Shown: positions 19,092 through 29,098, numbered from the stretch's first letter. The stretch is 64,000 bases of DNA from Staphylococcus gallinarum (GCF_000875895.1 NZ_JXCF01000010.1:114151-178150), one strand, 5' to 3'. Translations and numbers: made by a program. Notes: generated by a model from the letters alone, not told the origin.

Positions 19092-20303
19092 ATGGATAAA
19101 ACACAAGAAACTCAAAAGCAATCTTTATTGTTTATTATCATACTTGGTGCTTTAACAGCCATTGGTGCATTATCTATTGATATGTTCTTACCAGGTTTGC
19201 CTCAAATTCAGTCAGACTTTAATACGACAACTTCAAATGCACAGCTGACACTTTCATTCTTTATGATAGGTTTAGCTTTAGGGAATTTATTTGTTGGACC
19301 GATTTCCGATGCTATTGGTAGAAAACTACCATTAATGATAGCAATGCTACTTTTTACATTAGCCAGTATTGGTATTATCTTTATTGATAATATTTGGATA
19401 ATGGTCAGTTTACGATTTGTTCAAGGATTTTGTGGAGGAGCAGCGGCAGTCATTTCACGAGCAATCTCTAGTGATTTGTATAGTGGAAAACAACTTACTA
19501 AATTCTTAGCATTACTCATGCTAGTTAACGGTGTCGCACCAGTCATTGCCCCTGCATTAGGTGGGGTGATCCTATCATTTGCCTCTTGGAGAATGGTGTT
19601 TGTCATCCTTACACTATTTGGTATATCTATGTTGGCGGGCACTGTATTTAAAGTAACTGAATCATTACCAATAGACCGTAGAGACAGCCCGCATTTATTA
19701 AGTATTTTTAAGAACTTTAAAGACTTACTTGTTACTCCGCGTTTCGTCTTACCTATGTTGATTCAAGGCGTGACCTTTATTATGCTATTTAGTTACATAT
19801 CAGCTTCGCCATTCCTAACACAAAAGATTTATGGATTATCAGCCCAACAATTTAGTATTATGTTTGCTTGTGTTGGAATTAGTTTAATTATTTCTAGCCA
19901 GGCTACAGGAAAATTAGTAGATTATATTGAACGTTTAGTACTACTGAGAATATTGACTATAGTACAACTGATAGGTGTGGCATGGGTATCCATTACACTA
20001 TCAATGCATTTGAGTATCTGGTTATTATTTATAGGATTTATTATTCTTGTTGCACCTGTTACCGGTGTGGCTACTTTAGGATTTTCAATTGCAATGGAGG
20101 AACGTACAGGCGGTAATGGTAGTGCTTCTAGTCTATTAGGTTTAGTGCAATCATTATTAGGTGGTATTGTCACGCCATTAGTAGGTTTATTTGGAGAAGC
20201 AAACTTCATTCCATATGTCAGTATAATTATCATATCTGGTATATTATTGATTATTTTACAAATTTTGAATTATTTTGTATTTAAAGCAAAGCAACCGCAA
20301 TAA
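19092..20303 (+). CDS. tcaB: Bcr/CflA-type MFS exporter TcaB
   Basis: A 403-residue, 12-helix major facilitator. The DHA1 motif A (GPISDAIGRKLP) sits between helices 2 and 3, and the motif C-like stretch GVAPVIAPALGGVIL is in helix 5. The overall pattern is Bcr/CflA. It is the third gene of the teicoplanin-associated locus; its substrate is not firmly known. The start at ATG 19092 follows AGGAGCG. Confidence 0.9.
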   Translation: MDKTQETQKQSLLFIIILGALTAIGALSIDMFLPGLPQIQSDFNTTTSNAQLTLSFFMIGLALGNLFVGPISDAIGRKLPLMIAMLLFTLASIGIIFIDNIWIMVSLRFVQGFCGGAAAVISRAISSDLYSGKQLTKFLALLMLVNGVAPVIAPALGGVILSFASWRMVFVILTLFGISMLAGTVFKVTESLPIDRRDSPHLLSIFKNFKDLLVTPRFVLPMLIQGVTFIMLFSYISASPFLTQKIYGLSAQQFSIMFACVGISLIISSQATGKLVDYIERLVLLRILTIVQLIGVAWVSITLSMHLSIWLLFIGFIILVAPVTGVATLGFSIAMEERTGGNGSASSLLGLVQSLLGGIVTPLVGLFGEANFIPYVSIIIISGILLIILQILNYFVFKAKQPQ

Positions 20304-20308
20304 TAATT

Positions 20309-20352
20309 AAGAAACCGAGCATTGTATTCAGATACAGTACTCGGTTCTTTTG
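20309..20352 (+). terminator. Terminator after tcaB
   Basis: GAAACCGAG...CTCGGTTC stem with TACAGTA/ATTGTA pairing inside, followed by TTTT. Confidence 0.8.
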
Positions 20353-20492
20353 TGTTGTTTTGTACTTATAAACCATTCAATACGCTCCTATATAAACTAA
20401 TTATATAGAAGCATATTATCACATCTTATGAGTTTAAATTTGAGTTGCTGTAATTTATACAACCTCTTTAGTCACACGATGTTTGTTTATGA

Positions 20493-21041
20493 TTATCGCC
20501 TTAGTTTAATGGCATTAGCCAACAGGATTTGTGCAAGTTCGTCGGGTGATTCTTTACAATCCTCTCTAATCCAATAATAAATAAGTCCGATTTGTCCACC
20601 TACTGCATAGATAACAAATTGCTTTTTATTTAAAACATTTGTGTAATTATCCAGTAACTTTGTATAGGTTTCCTTTGTTTCGTGGACATAATCTGAAAAT
20701 AAATCTCGATTAGGATGAGTGACTAATATGGCATGAAAGAAACCATAGTGTCTCTGAATGTAAGTTAAAATAACTTTGAAGAATTTATATAATTTATAGT
20801 GGTCAATTTCAACATCTTTAAAGCTATCGTAGAATGCGTTTAATAATTTAGTGTATTTGTCTAAATGATATGTTTGAATGGTTGACATTAAATCATATTT
20901 ATCTTGGAAATAATCATAAAAGGTTGTTCGATTAATGCCACTATATGCACAAATCATCTTGATGGTTATATTTTCAAATGGTTGCTCTTCTAAGAGGATA
21001 ATCATATTTTTTATTATTTTATATTTTGCGTTTCGTTTCAT
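20493..21041 (-). CDS. TetR-family regulator of the adjacent EmrAB-like pump
   Basis: A 182-residue TetR protein. I start it at ATG 21041 (MKRNAKYKIIKN), which follows GGGAGGAAAC, rather than at the longer upstream ORF start. The N-terminal helix-turn-helix is ICAYSGINRTTFYDYFQDKYDLM (about 24-46), and the C-terminal domain is of the DhaS/YxaF-like all-helical type. It is divergent from a membrane-fusion/MFS pair, the classic layout for a local repressor of an efflux pump. A dyad in the shared promoter is its probable operator. The ligand is unknown. Confidence 0.87.
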   Translation of the reverse strand: MKRNAKYKIIKNMIILLEEQPFENITIKMICAYSGINRTTFYDYFQDKYDLMSTIQTYHLDKYTKLLNAFYDSFKDVEIDHYKLYKFFKVILTYIQRHYGFFHAILVTHPNRDLFSDYVHETKETYTKLLDNYTNVLNKKQFVIYAVGGQIGLIYYWIREDCKESPDELAQILLANAIKLRR

Positions 21042-21077
21042 GTTTCCTCCCTCTAAAAAGAACAAAAAATGACCTAC

Positions 21078-21102
21078 CCAACACATTTAAAATAACTGTT
21101 GG
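21078..21102. promoter_or_regulatory. Dyad operator candidate between tetR-type gene and pump
   Basis: CCAACA at 21078-21083 and TGTTGG at 21097-21102 form an inverted repeat across 13 bases. A TATAAT-like box follows at 21126-21131. Its position between divergent genes fits an operator for the TetR protein. Confidence 0.55.
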
Positions 21103-21171
21103 TGTTTTTTTGATTTTCATGTCTCTATAATATATAAAGTGAATTTTAAAAGCAAATAGGAGGAAAGAGTA

Positions 21172-21819
21172 ATGAAGAAAATGGTATTAATCAATGTCAT
21201 TACCATTGTAGTTCTTGTAATTTTAGGAGTAGTAGGTTTCCATTTTTATAATCAAGCTACAAGTTATGTAAGTACAGATAATGCCAAAGTTGATGGCGAA
21301 CAAATTAAAGTTTCTGCCCCAGCTTCTGGTGAAATTAAATCTTTCGACGTGAAAAACGACGAAAAAGTAGATAAAGGTGACAAAGTCGCTAAAATCGCAG
21401 TTAAAGGTGATGATGGACAAGCTCAAACAATGTCTATTAAAATGCCTCAAAACGGTACAATCGTAAAAACGGATGCTATGGAAGGTTCTATGGTTCAAGC
21501 AGGTTCTCCAATAGCATATGCTTATAATTTAGATGATTCTTACATTACTGCCAATGTTGATGAAAAAGATATTGCAGATGTTGAAGAAGGTAAAGATGTT
21601 GATGTAAAACTTGACGGTGAAGATGCGAAACTTAAAGGTAAAGTTGAAGAAGTCGGTAAAGCAACAGCTTCTAGCTTCTCATTAATGCCTTCATCAAATA
21701 GTGATGGTAACTATACAAAAGTTTCTCAAGTAGTACCTGTGAAAATTTCACTTGATTCAAAACCATCTAAAAATGTTGTTCCAGGAATGAACGCTGAAGT
21801 CAAAATTCATAAAAACTAA
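21172..21819 (+). CDS. EmrA/HlyD-like membrane-fusion subunit
   Basis: A 215-residue adaptor: one N-terminal membrane anchor (about 4-27), a compact lipoyl/barrel-sandwich domain starting near SAPASGEIKSFDVKND, and a beta-barrel region ending with VVPGMNAEVKI. It lacks the long coiled coil of Gram-negative EmrA, as expected where no outer membrane must be reached. The ATG follows AGGAGGAAAG. The next gene, an MFS transporter, starts 13 bases later, so they are one operon. Confidence 0.88.
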   Translation: MKKMVLINVITIVVLVILGVVGFHFYNQATSYVSTDNAKVDGEQIKVSAPASGEIKSFDVKNDEKVDKGDKVAKIAVKGDDGQAQTMSIKMPQNGTIVKTDAMEGSMVQAGSPIAYAYNLDDSYITANVDEKDIADVEEGKDVDVKLDGEDAKLKGKVEEVGKATASSFSLMPSSNSDGNYTKVSQVVPVKISLDSKPSKNVVPGMNAEVKIHKN

Positions 21820-21832
21820 GGGGGGTCTATAA

Positions 21833-23725
21833 ATGACAATGGCCTTCATTATTATTTACGTAGTCATAGCGCTCATTCTTGTTGCTTTGATTAATTTAGT
21901 TGTTGTAAAAAACAGCAAAAGAAAGTCAAAACGACAATTGGAACAAACTAAGCATAGTAAGCATGCTTCAAATGAAAGTTATCAATCTAAATTTAAAGTG
22001 AATGACGACCATGATTCTAAAGAATCAAATGTAGCATCATCTTATAAACAAGATGTAGAAGATGATCAAGATAAGGTTGAAGCAAATCCAGCTCAATCTA
22101 TAGCATCGACTGAAGATAACAGACAAACAACAACAGATTCAGACCATGAGCAAATTAACCCTAATTCAGAAGAAGCCCAAGTAAATGAACAGTTAAAACA
22201 AAAACATAGTTCATTTATGTTCGGTAAAGGGACATCTCAAGGTAAAGTATTAATCGCAATGATATTTGGTATGTTTATTGCGATCTTAAACCAAACACTG
22301 TTAAACGTTGCATTACCAAAAATCAATACAGATTTTAATATTTCTGCGAATACTGGTCAGTGGCTAATGACAGGGTTTATGTTAGTGAATGGTATTTTAA
22401 TACCAATCAGTGCGTTTTTATTTAATAAATATTCTTATAGAAAATTATTCTTAGTTTCTATGACATTATTTACAATAGGTTCTCTAGTTTGTGGACTATC
22501 AGGTTCGTTTACAATGATGATGATCGGACGTGTCTTACAAGCAATTGGTGCTGGTGTCTTAATGCCACTTGGTACTAATGTATTTATGACAATCTTCCCA
22601 CCAGAAAGACGTGGGGCAGCAATGGGTATGTTAGGTATAGCGATGATATTAGCACCAGCAATTGGTCCTACATTATCAGGTTATATCGTTGAAAACTATC
22701 ACTGGAACGTAATGTTCTATGGTATGTTTATTATTGGTTTGGTATCACTTGCAATCGCATATATTTGGTTTAGAGTGTACCAAGTTACTACAAATCCAAA
22801 AGCTGATATACCAGGTATTATATTTAGTACGATTGGTTTTGGTGCATTGTTATACGGCTTCAGTGAAGCAGGTAATGATTCATGGAGTTCACCAGTAGTT
22901 GTTATTTCATTAATCGCAGGTGTTGTATTTATTGCAGCATTTGTAATTCGAGAAGTAACTATGCGTGTGCCAATGCTTGATATGGCAGTATTAAAATATT
23001 CAGGCTTCACGCTTACTACAGTAATCAATATGATTGTTACGATGAGTTTATTTGGTGGTATGATCCTATTGCCATTATATTTACAAAACTTAAGAGGATT
23101 TACGCCAGTACAATCAGGTTTATTATTACTACCAGGTGCATTAATTATGGGTGTTATGGGACCTATCGCCGGTAGATTACTTGATACAATTGGTATTAAA
23201 CCGTTAGCATTAGTAGGTACAGCAATTATGACCTATGCTACATGGGAGTTAACAAAATTAAACATGAATACGACTTATGGTCATTTAATGTTAATTTATA
23301 TTGTTCGTTCATTTGGTATGAGTTTTATCATGATGCCAATTATGACAGCAGGTATGAACTCATTACCACAGCGTTTAATCGCACATGGTAACGCGTTAAC
23401 AAATACGTTAAGACAATTAGCAGGTTCAATTGGAACAGCATTGTTAGTAACGGTAATGTCTACTCAGACAACACAACATATCGCTTCATACAGTCAAGCA
23501 TTAGATAAAACAAATCCATTTATTAAAGATAGACTACAAGAAATGTCACAAGCATTAGGTGGAGAACAAATGGCAACACAAAGTGTGTTAGAATTTGTTC
23601 AAAAATTAGCCTCTATTAATGGTGTTAACAGTGCCTTCTTAATCGCAACAGGATTAAGTGCGTTAGCATTTGTCTTGAGTTTATTCTTAAAAGGTAAATC
23701 TCATTATATGTCAAATGAAGAATAA
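21833..23725 (+). CDS. DHA2 (EmrB/QacA-type) drug transporter with extra N-terminal anchor
   Basis: A 630-residue, 14-helix MFS exporter, about 100 residues longer than usual. Residues 1-26 form an additional transmembrane helix, then about 27-130 are a charged, Ser/Asp/Glu/Gln-rich linker with no predicted fold, and the transporter starts near FMFGKGTSQGKVLIAM. The helix-5 motif GIAMILAPAIGPTLSGYIV is the DHA2 antiporter motif C. It probably works with the upstream EmrA-like protein to export a toxic amphiphile. The extra helix would put the linker on the cytosolic side if helix 1 is in-out oriented; this needs testing. Confidence 0.9.
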   Translation: MTMAFIIIYVVIALILVALINLVVVKNSKRKSKRQLEQTKHSKHASNESYQSKFKVNDDHDSKESNVASSYKQDVEDDQDKVEANPAQSIASTEDNRQTTTDSDHEQINPNSEEAQVNEQLKQKHSSFMFGKGTSQGKVLIAMIFGMFIAILNQTLLNVALPKINTDFNISANTGQWLMTGFMLVNGILIPISAFLFNKYSYRKLFLVSMTLFTIGSLVCGLSGSFTMMMIGRVLQAIGAGVLMPLGTNVFMTIFPPERRGAAMGMLGIAMILAPAIGPTLSGYIVENYHWNVMFYGMFIIGLVSLAIAYIWFRVYQVTTNPKADIPGIIFSTIGFGALLYGFSEAGNDSWSSPVVVISLIAGVVFIAAFVIREVTMRVPMLDMAVLKYSGFTLTTVINMIVTMSLFGGMILLPLYLQNLRGFTPVQSGLLLLPGALIMGVMGPIAGRLLDTIGIKPLALVGTAIMTYATWELTKLNMNTTYGHLMLIYIVRSFGMSFIMMPIMTAGMNSLPQRLIAHGNALTNTLRQLAGSIGTALLVTVMSTQTTQHIASYSQALDKTNPFIKDRLQEMSQALGGEQMATQSVLEFVQKLASINGVNSAFLIATGLSALAFVLSLFLKGKSHYMSNEE

Positions 23726-23730
23726 GTATT

Positions 23731-23838
23731 AAAAAAACAGGAAGACTCATTATTTGAATAGCATTTCTCAAATGTTTTCACGCGCTAAGTGTGAACATTG
23801 AGTTTTGCATTTTCATAATGAATACTTCCTGTTTTTTT
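23731..23838. terminator. Bidirectional terminator with an internal second stem
   Basis: AAAAAAACAGGAAG and CTTCCTGTTTTTTT enclose 80 bases that include a second stem (ATGTTTTCAC/GTGTGAACAT). It separates the pump operon from the convergent membrane protein gene. Confidence 0.82.
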
Positions 23839-23844
23839 ATTATA

Positions 23845-24480
23845 TTAAAATTTAGTTTGTCTATTTCTGAAGAATAGGCTAATAATTAATAATGCGATAC
23901 TACATGTTAATAAGATGAATGCGTTATGAATAGCAACTGCCTCAGTTAATATTTGTTCTGGGCTAAGGTTAATGTAGTGTTGGCTCATTGAGTCGGAAAT
24001 ACTTTTGGCAATGTTCTCAATTAAAAATGAGAAACCAAATGTGATGACAAACATGATTGCTAAAATAAATAAATTCAACATTTTTAATGCAGTACGGTTA
24101 AATATCAATGTAAAGATCGTTAAGATTAAGCTCAAAATACATGCACTAAAAAATACATAAAATACGAGTATTAAGCTATCAATGTGTGATTGGAGATTAT
24201 CGATATTTTCAATATTGATATTTAAGTTACCCATGTGATTCATTGTGTTTTGTAAGTTCGTTATTTGATGGAATGTGATCGGCTCGTTAACGAAAGTTAA
24301 ATTTAATATGGGCTCTTTAAACATACTGTAGCCTGTAATTGCTACTAATATTAGCACGATAACTTGAATCACGATATTAATCCACGATTTCTTCTTTCGG
24401 CTACGACGTGTGCCTCTGTACATAGGTTCGCTTGTTAATGTATGTTCAAAATCTTCGAATTGACGGTTGGTTTCTGCCAT
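23845..24480 (-). CDS. Membrane protein of unknown function
   Basis: A 211-residue protein I do not recognise. A short acidic then basic N-terminus (MYRGTRRSRKKKS) precedes four hydrophobic helices at about 33-50, 101-125, 131-153 and 185-205. A polar loop of about 50 residues after helix 1 contains NIENIDNLQSHID. The positive-inside rule puts the N-terminus in the cytosol. It has a good ATG and stands between terminators as a single gene. No catalytic motif is seen. Confidence 0.75.
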   Translation of the reverse strand: MAETNRQFEDFEHTLTSEPMYRGTRRSRKKKSWINIVIQVIVLILVAITGYSMFKEPILNLTFVNEPITFHQITNLQNTMNHMGNLNINIENIDNLQSHIDSLILVFYVFFSACILSLILTIFTLIFNRTALKMLNLFILAIMFVITFGFSFLIENIAKSISDSMSQHYINLSPEQILTEAVAIHNAFILLTCSIALLIISLFFRNRQTKF

Positions 24481-24756
24481 GAGTGTACTCCTTTCTAAAT
24501 AGTTGCAATGGTACTATTTTGTGATTTTAATGATAGTTTTGTTATAATGTGAAGTAATTGATATATTTTAAAATTTGGGATAGTATACTTAAAATATAAA
24601 ATCGTTTAGATATAATATTAATTGCTTATTCACACTATGCGATGGCTGAAATTAAATGTCATTGAATTAATTTTACCATAACATTTATTTGATATTCCAA
24701 ATAATATGAAATTTTTCATGGGTTTGCGTAATAAACTGAGATTGGATGGATTAAAC

Positions 24757-25656
24757 ATGAAATCTAGATTAACAACGAAATTCATAAATAAATATTTATT
24801 ACCGTTTCGCTCAATCATTTTTGAAAATGATACGGATTTCGAGCGCTTTTTGAAAAATAGAGAACAGCAAAATCAAAAGAAGCATAAGCAACCAGAAACA
24901 TTGAATGTAAAATCTGATTTAGATAAACAGCAATTAGGGGATATGCAACTATTTAGATTTAGATTTCGTCATAGTCACCAGAAAAAAATACTTTATATTC
25001 ACGGTGGGTATAATGTGTTGCAACCTTCTGCATTTCACTGGCGTTTCATGGATAAGCTTGCTTTAAGTACGCTTAATGAAGTGGTATTACCTATCTACCC
25101 CAAAGCGCCGGAATATCACATTGATGACACATATAAGGCCATACAACAAGTTTATGACCAATTGTTAACAGAATGTAGCAATGAGGATATTGTCTTGATG
25201 GGTGATGGTACAGGTGGGGCATTGGCATTAGGTTTTGTACAACAGCTAGTAGCTGAAGGTCAACCGCTGCCTAACAAAATATATCTCTTTTCTCCATTAT
25301 TAGATGCGACATTTAGTAATGAGGACATCACTGAGGAACTTGAGCGTAAAGATGTCATTGTAAACAAGCAAGGTGTGCAACGTATTTTAAGTGAATGGTC
25401 TGAGCAGACGCCATTAGATAACCAACGTGTATCTCCATTGAATGGGTCACTTGAACACTTACCACCGATATATATGTTTGGCGGCACGAGAGAAATATAT
25501 TTACCTGATATGACTAAATTGGCGCATTTACTGGAAGACAACCAACGACCTATTCATTTTTATGAATATAAACGAATGGTTAATGCCTTCCCATTATTAC
25601 CAATTAGAGAGTCACATAAAGTTGTAAAGCAAATTGTGAATACAATAAATCAATAA
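24757..25656 (+). CDS. Alpha/beta hydrolase fold-3 (esterase/lipase-like)
   Basis: About 299 residues from ATG 24757, preceded by GGATGGA; an in-frame ATG at 24706 is the alternative start. The oxyanion segment is YIHGGYNVLQPSAFHW, equivalent to HGGG in HSL-type enzymes. The nucleophile elbow reads GDGTGG instead of GxSxG, so the usual Ser is Asp here, as I see the alignment. FGGTREIYLPDM supplies the likely acid. A conventional esterase activity is therefore in doubt. It is monocistronic and followed by a bidirectional terminator. Confidence 0.8.
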   Translation: MKSRLTTKFINKYLLPFRSIIFENDTDFERFLKNREQQNQKKHKQPETLNVKSDLDKQQLGDMQLFRFRFRHSHQKKILYIHGGYNVLQPSAFHWRFMDKLALSTLNEVVLPIYPKAPEYHIDDTYKAIQQVYDQLLTECSNEDIVLMGDGTGGALALGFVQQLVAEGQPLPNKIYLFSPLLDATFSNEDITEELERKDVIVNKQGVQRILSEWSEQTPLDNQRVSPLNGSLEHLPPIYMFGGTREIYLPDMTKLAHLLEDNQRPIHFYEYKRMVNAFPLLPIRESHKVVKQIVNTINQ

Positions 25657-25782
25657 TATATGTGATAAGTAAACCTTACTGATTAACTATAGATGAAAAC
25701 AAGATCACACAATTTATTATCCTAATTTATGAAAACGAAGTAATTTCAAAATCTGATTAAAAAAGATTATCAATAATCAAAC

Positions 25783-25825
25783 AAAAAGACAGGCAATGAC
25801 ATGATATATGTCTGCCTGCCTTTTT
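25783..25825. terminator. Bidirectional terminator
   Basis: AAAAAGACAGGCA and TGCCTGCCTTTTT form the stem, with A- and T-runs on either side, between convergent genes. Confidence 0.82.
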
Positions 25826-25850
25826 AATTATTATAAATTAATTGATGAAA

Positions 25851-26264
25851 TTAGACTTCCTTATCATTATGAATCGTTGTTCTAATAGTATGGATGACAT
25901 GTATTTGACCCTTAAGTTGATAATATTGAGCAATAAAGTGTTCAAAGTCATCAGTAGGTTCGCTAAGTCTGTCGAACTTTGATAGTAAATCTTGATACTC
26001 AGTTGAATAATTGGTTGCATAAGTTTCATAATGCGCTAAAAATGTATCAGTATCACTATAAGTATTGAGCAGTGTATCAATGGCGTCGAGCGCTTTCTTT
26101 TGTCCTTGGTAGTATGCAATATCGAAACCGCGTTGAATTAATTTACTGTCTGGTCCATTGATGACCAGTGCTTTATTTTGATTCAGTTCGCTCAATTCAT
26201 ATTTAGTTGTATCAAGTAAATCATAAAGTTGCATTTGTACTTTTTCATGCATAGATTGTGTCAT
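25851..26264 (-). CDS. Small cytosolic protein of unknown function
   Basis: A 137-residue, charged, probably all-helical protein with no membrane segment or known motif. The ATG follows AAGGAG. It starts 12 bases after the thioesterase stop, so the two form an operon and may act together. I cannot assign a role. Confidence 0.75.
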   Translation of the reverse strand: MTQSMHEKVQMQLYDLLDTTKYELSELNQNKALVINGPDSKLIQRGFDIAYYQGQKKALDAIDTLLNTYSDTDTFLAHYETYATNYSTEYQDLLSKFDRLSEPTDDFEHFIAQYYQLKGQIHVIHTIRTTIHNDKEV

Positions 26265-26276
26265 ATATTGAACTCC

Positions 26277-26744
26277 TTAGTTTGGAATGTTGATGCGGTG
26301 ACCTAATTGCTTTGGCCATTTCATGTTGGGTTGTTGATTGTAAACATCTGTTATTTGAGTTGTGAATTGCATTGGGAAAGGCGCTGTACGATTGGTTTGT
26401 CTATCGATTCCTAGCATCATTGCTTCATTTGTTGCTACAGTTGTCCCATCAGCGTTTGTCATAATTGAAAAGAAATGTAGTCTTTTAGCATCGAAATTAT
26501 AAAGATAGATAGTTATCGTAAACGTACTAGGATATTTTAATTCTGCCAAATATGACGTATGTTCTTCAACTGTAAACAACGTGTAGTTGAGTTGCTCACG
26601 TTCCTCTAGTGATAATCCATGTTGATAGTTAAATTGATTAATTGCTTCACTAAATACAATATTATAATTTGCATCATGTACGTGCCCGTTATGGTCAATC
26701 ATATCCTCAGTTACTTTAGCATTATAAGTAAATGGTATGTTCAT
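26277..26744 (-). CDS. Hotdog-fold acyl-CoA thioesterase
   Basis: A 155-residue single hotdog domain of the 4-hydroxybenzoyl-CoA thioesterase/YbgC type. VTEDMIDHNGHVHDANYN near residues 11-28 is the active-site entry with the conserved Asp and the N/G-H motif. It presumably hydrolyses an acyl-CoA; the substrate is unknown. The ATG follows AAGGAG. It is co-transcribed with the unknown small gene downstream and divergent from corA. Confidence 0.82.
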   Translation of the reverse strand: MNIPFTYNAKVTEDMIDHNGHVHDANYNIVFSEAINQFNYQHGLSLEEREQLNYTLFTVEEHTSYLAELKYPSTFTITIYLYNFDAKRLHFFSIMTNADGTTVATNEAMMLGIDRQTNRTAPFPMQFTTQITDVYNQQPNMKWPKQLGHRINIPN

Positions 26745-26869
26745 TCTAAAAACTCCTTGAAGATTCTTAATACTACAAAATAATTACTTTTAGTTTACTA
26801 AATTTATTATTAACTTACACGTATTGTATTTCATGATAAAATAAAGAAAATACTTTGAGGTGTGACGAT

Positions 26870-27814
26870 ATGAGTATGACGATTAAATATCAAACTGCTA
26901 AACAAAGGTTACAACAAGTCGATCAAATTGAAACGATACCCAAAGATGCTACATTAATTTGGTGTGATTTTACTGAACCTACTGCGGCAGACAATGAAAT
27001 CCTACAGTCTTATTTTAACTTTAATAAACTAGAAATAGATGATACAGTTAATGGGACACCGCGTGCGAAGTACAAAGCTTATGACACATACCAATATATC
27101 GTGTTTCATAGTGTGACACATGATAATACGATTAAAGCACTTAACTTATTCATTAAAGATAATATGCTCATTACGTATCATCATAAACCCTTTGCTATTT
27201 TGTCTGATGTTGAACAGTTAATAACTGAACATTTTCAACCAGATTTAGATACATCGGATTTAGTATTACATATTTTAGACAAGATGGTCGATAGTTACTT
27301 TAAACCAATAACTGAAATAGAAGATAAGGTTTATGCATTTGAAGACCATCAAGTTGATGAAAGTACAAATAAAACAGTCATGGATAAGGTTTATAAGATT
27401 AGATCTCAAATCATTCAAATAAAGCGTATTATTTATCCAATGAGAGAGCTTGTCGATGATTTAAAGGAGAGCCACATTTTACTTGTAGATAATGAAAATC
27501 ATATGTATATTCAACATATAGATGATCATTTAATTAAACAAGTTAACATATTGAAGATAGCGCAAGAGATGACTAATGAAATTAGAGATAATTATTCATC
27601 CTACACTTCTTACAAGATGAACAGTGTGATGCAAGTGTTGACCTTGGTGTCGGTAATATTTTTACCCTTAACTTTAGTAACTGGTATATATGGGATGAAC
27701 TTTACGAATATGCCTGAATTAAAATGGCATTATGGTTACTACATGGTTCTATGCTTGATGTTATTTATCAGTATTGCTTGTATTATATATTTTAAAAGGA
27801 AGAAATGGTTTTAA
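26870..27814 (+). CDS. corA: CorA-family magnesium transporter
   Basis: A 314-residue CorA/MIT protein: a long cytosolic N-terminal domain, then two C-terminal helices separated by a loop. The signature GMN is at about 275-277, followed by the short loop TNMPELKWHYGY, and the C-terminus is basic (KRKKWF). It carries Mg2+ (possibly Co2+/Ni2+) inward. I start it at ATG 26870 after GAGGTG rather than at the upstream TTG. The idi-2 gene follows 77 bp later, possibly co-transcribed. Confidence 0.9.
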   Translation: MSMTIKYQTAKQRLQQVDQIETIPKDATLIWCDFTEPTAADNEILQSYFNFNKLEIDDTVNGTPRAKYKAYDTYQYIVFHSVTHDNTIKALNLFIKDNMLITYHHKPFAILSDVEQLITEHFQPDLDTSDLVLHILDKMVDSYFKPITEIEDKVYAFEDHQVDESTNKTVMDKVYKIRSQIIQIKRIIYPMRELVDDLKESHILLVDNENHMYIQHIDDHLIKQVNILKIAQEMTNEIRDNYSSYTSYKMNSVMQVLTLVSVIFLPLTLVTGIYGMNFTNMPELKWHYGYYMVLCLMLFISIACIIYFKRKKWF

Positions 27815-27891
27815 CTGGGAAATCAATAACGGAACTGTGTTTCCGATGAATAGATAACTGACAATAAGGATTAAGAGTAGGAGTAAAATTA

Positions 27892-28935
27892 ATGAGCGAT
27901 TTAAAAAGAGAACAACGAAAAAATGAGCATGTTGAAATAGCGATGGCACAACAAGATGCTTCAATTTCAGATTTTGATGAAATGAGGTTTGTCCATCATT
28001 CGATTCCAAATATTGATGTCGCTGATGTGAACTTGCAAAGTGAATTACAGGATTTCACAATGAAACAACCGATTTACATCAATGCGATGACAGGTGGCAG
28101 TGAATGGACTAAAAATATAAATGAAAAATTGGCAATTATTGCTAGAGAAACTGGAATGGCAATGGCAGTAGGTTCGACTCATGCTGCTTTGAGAAATGCA
28201 AAGATGAGTTCTTCATTTAGTGTAGTTAGAGATGCCAATCCAGAAGGTATGATATTTAGTAATGTTGGTGCAGATGTTCCTGTAGACAAAGCTGAAGAAG
28301 CTGTGAAATTACTAGATGCTCAAGCATTACAAGTACATGTGAATTCACCGCAAGAATTAGTTATGCCAGAAGGGAACAGGGTATTCTCTACATGGATGGA
28401 GAATTTAGCACAAATCATACAACGTGTTAAAGTTCCTGTTATTGTAAAAGAAGTTGGATTTGGCATGAGTAAAGAGATGATAAAGGCGTTAAATGAAATC
28501 GGCGTACGTTATATTGACGTAAGTGGCAGAGGCGGCACAAACTTTGTTGATATTGAGAATGAACGTCGCGAATATAAAGATATGGACTACCTTGGGCAAT
28601 GGGGTCAAACTACCGTAGAATCATTGTTAGAATCTACTGCGTTCCAACAAGACATGAACTTCTTTGCTAGTGGTGGTGTGAGAACACCATTAGATGCTGT
28701 GAAATGTTTAGCACTTGGTGCACGAGCAGTAGGTATGTCGCGTCCATTTTTAAATCAAGTTGAGAATAATGGGATAACAGCCACACTAGACTATGCAGAA
28801 CAATTCACTGACCATATGAAGAAAATAATGACAATGTTAAATGCCCAATCTATAGACGAATTAAAGCAAGCACAAATTGTTTATGGTCCAAGGCTACATG
28901 CTTGGATTGAACAAAGAAATTTAGATATTAAATAA
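27892..28935 (+). CDS. fni: Type 2 isopentenyl-diphosphate isomerase
   Basis: A 347-residue FMN- and NADPH-dependent isomerase that interconverts IPP and DMAPP, supplying undecaprenyl and menaquinone precursors. Visible family features are the N-terminal [24 protein letters not shown] near residues 63-78, KEVGFGMS, the FMN phosphate site in [10 protein letters not shown], and [12 protein letters not shown]. This is the only isomerase type in mevalonate-pathway staphylococci. The ATG follows TAGGAG. A strong terminator lies just after the gene. Confidence 0.95.
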   Translation: MSDLKREQRKNEHVEIAMAQQDASISDFDEMRFVHHSIPNIDVADVNLQSELQDFTMKQPIYINAMTGGSEWTKNINEKLAIIARETGMAMAVGSTHAALRNAKMSSSFSVVRDANPEGMIFSNVGADVPVDKAEEAVKLLDAQALQVHVNSPQELVMPEGNRVFSTWMENLAQIIQRVKVPVIVKEVGFGMSKEMIKALNEIGVRYIDVSGRGGTNFVDIENERREYKDMDYLGQWGQTTVESLLESTAFQQDMNFFASGGVRTPLDAVKCLALGARAVGMSRPFLNQVENNGITATLDYAEQFTDHMKKIMTMLNAQSIDELKQAQIVYGPRLHAWIEQRNLDIK

Positions 28936-28957
28936 ATCAATTGCAATAATAATTTAA

Positions 28958-29003
28958 ACAAGCGCTTAAATGTCTTTTGTCAAAGTCATCTAAGCGCTTG
29001 TTA
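28958..29003. terminator. Terminator after fni
   Basis: AACAAGCGCTTA and TAAGCGCTTGTT form a perfect 12-bp stem across about 22 bases. Confidence 0.82.
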
Positions 29004-29098
29004 TTTACTTTCAGTTCATGATATGTCTCTCAATGATAAGTTCGATGTTTGGAGATAATCATATGTACGAAGCATCATATTGTGTTTCATACGTCATG

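Noticed and set aside
28958..29003. Stem read as a cre site because of AAGCGCTT
   Set aside because: It is a perfect 12-bp inverted repeat at the end of fni and is better explained as a terminator.
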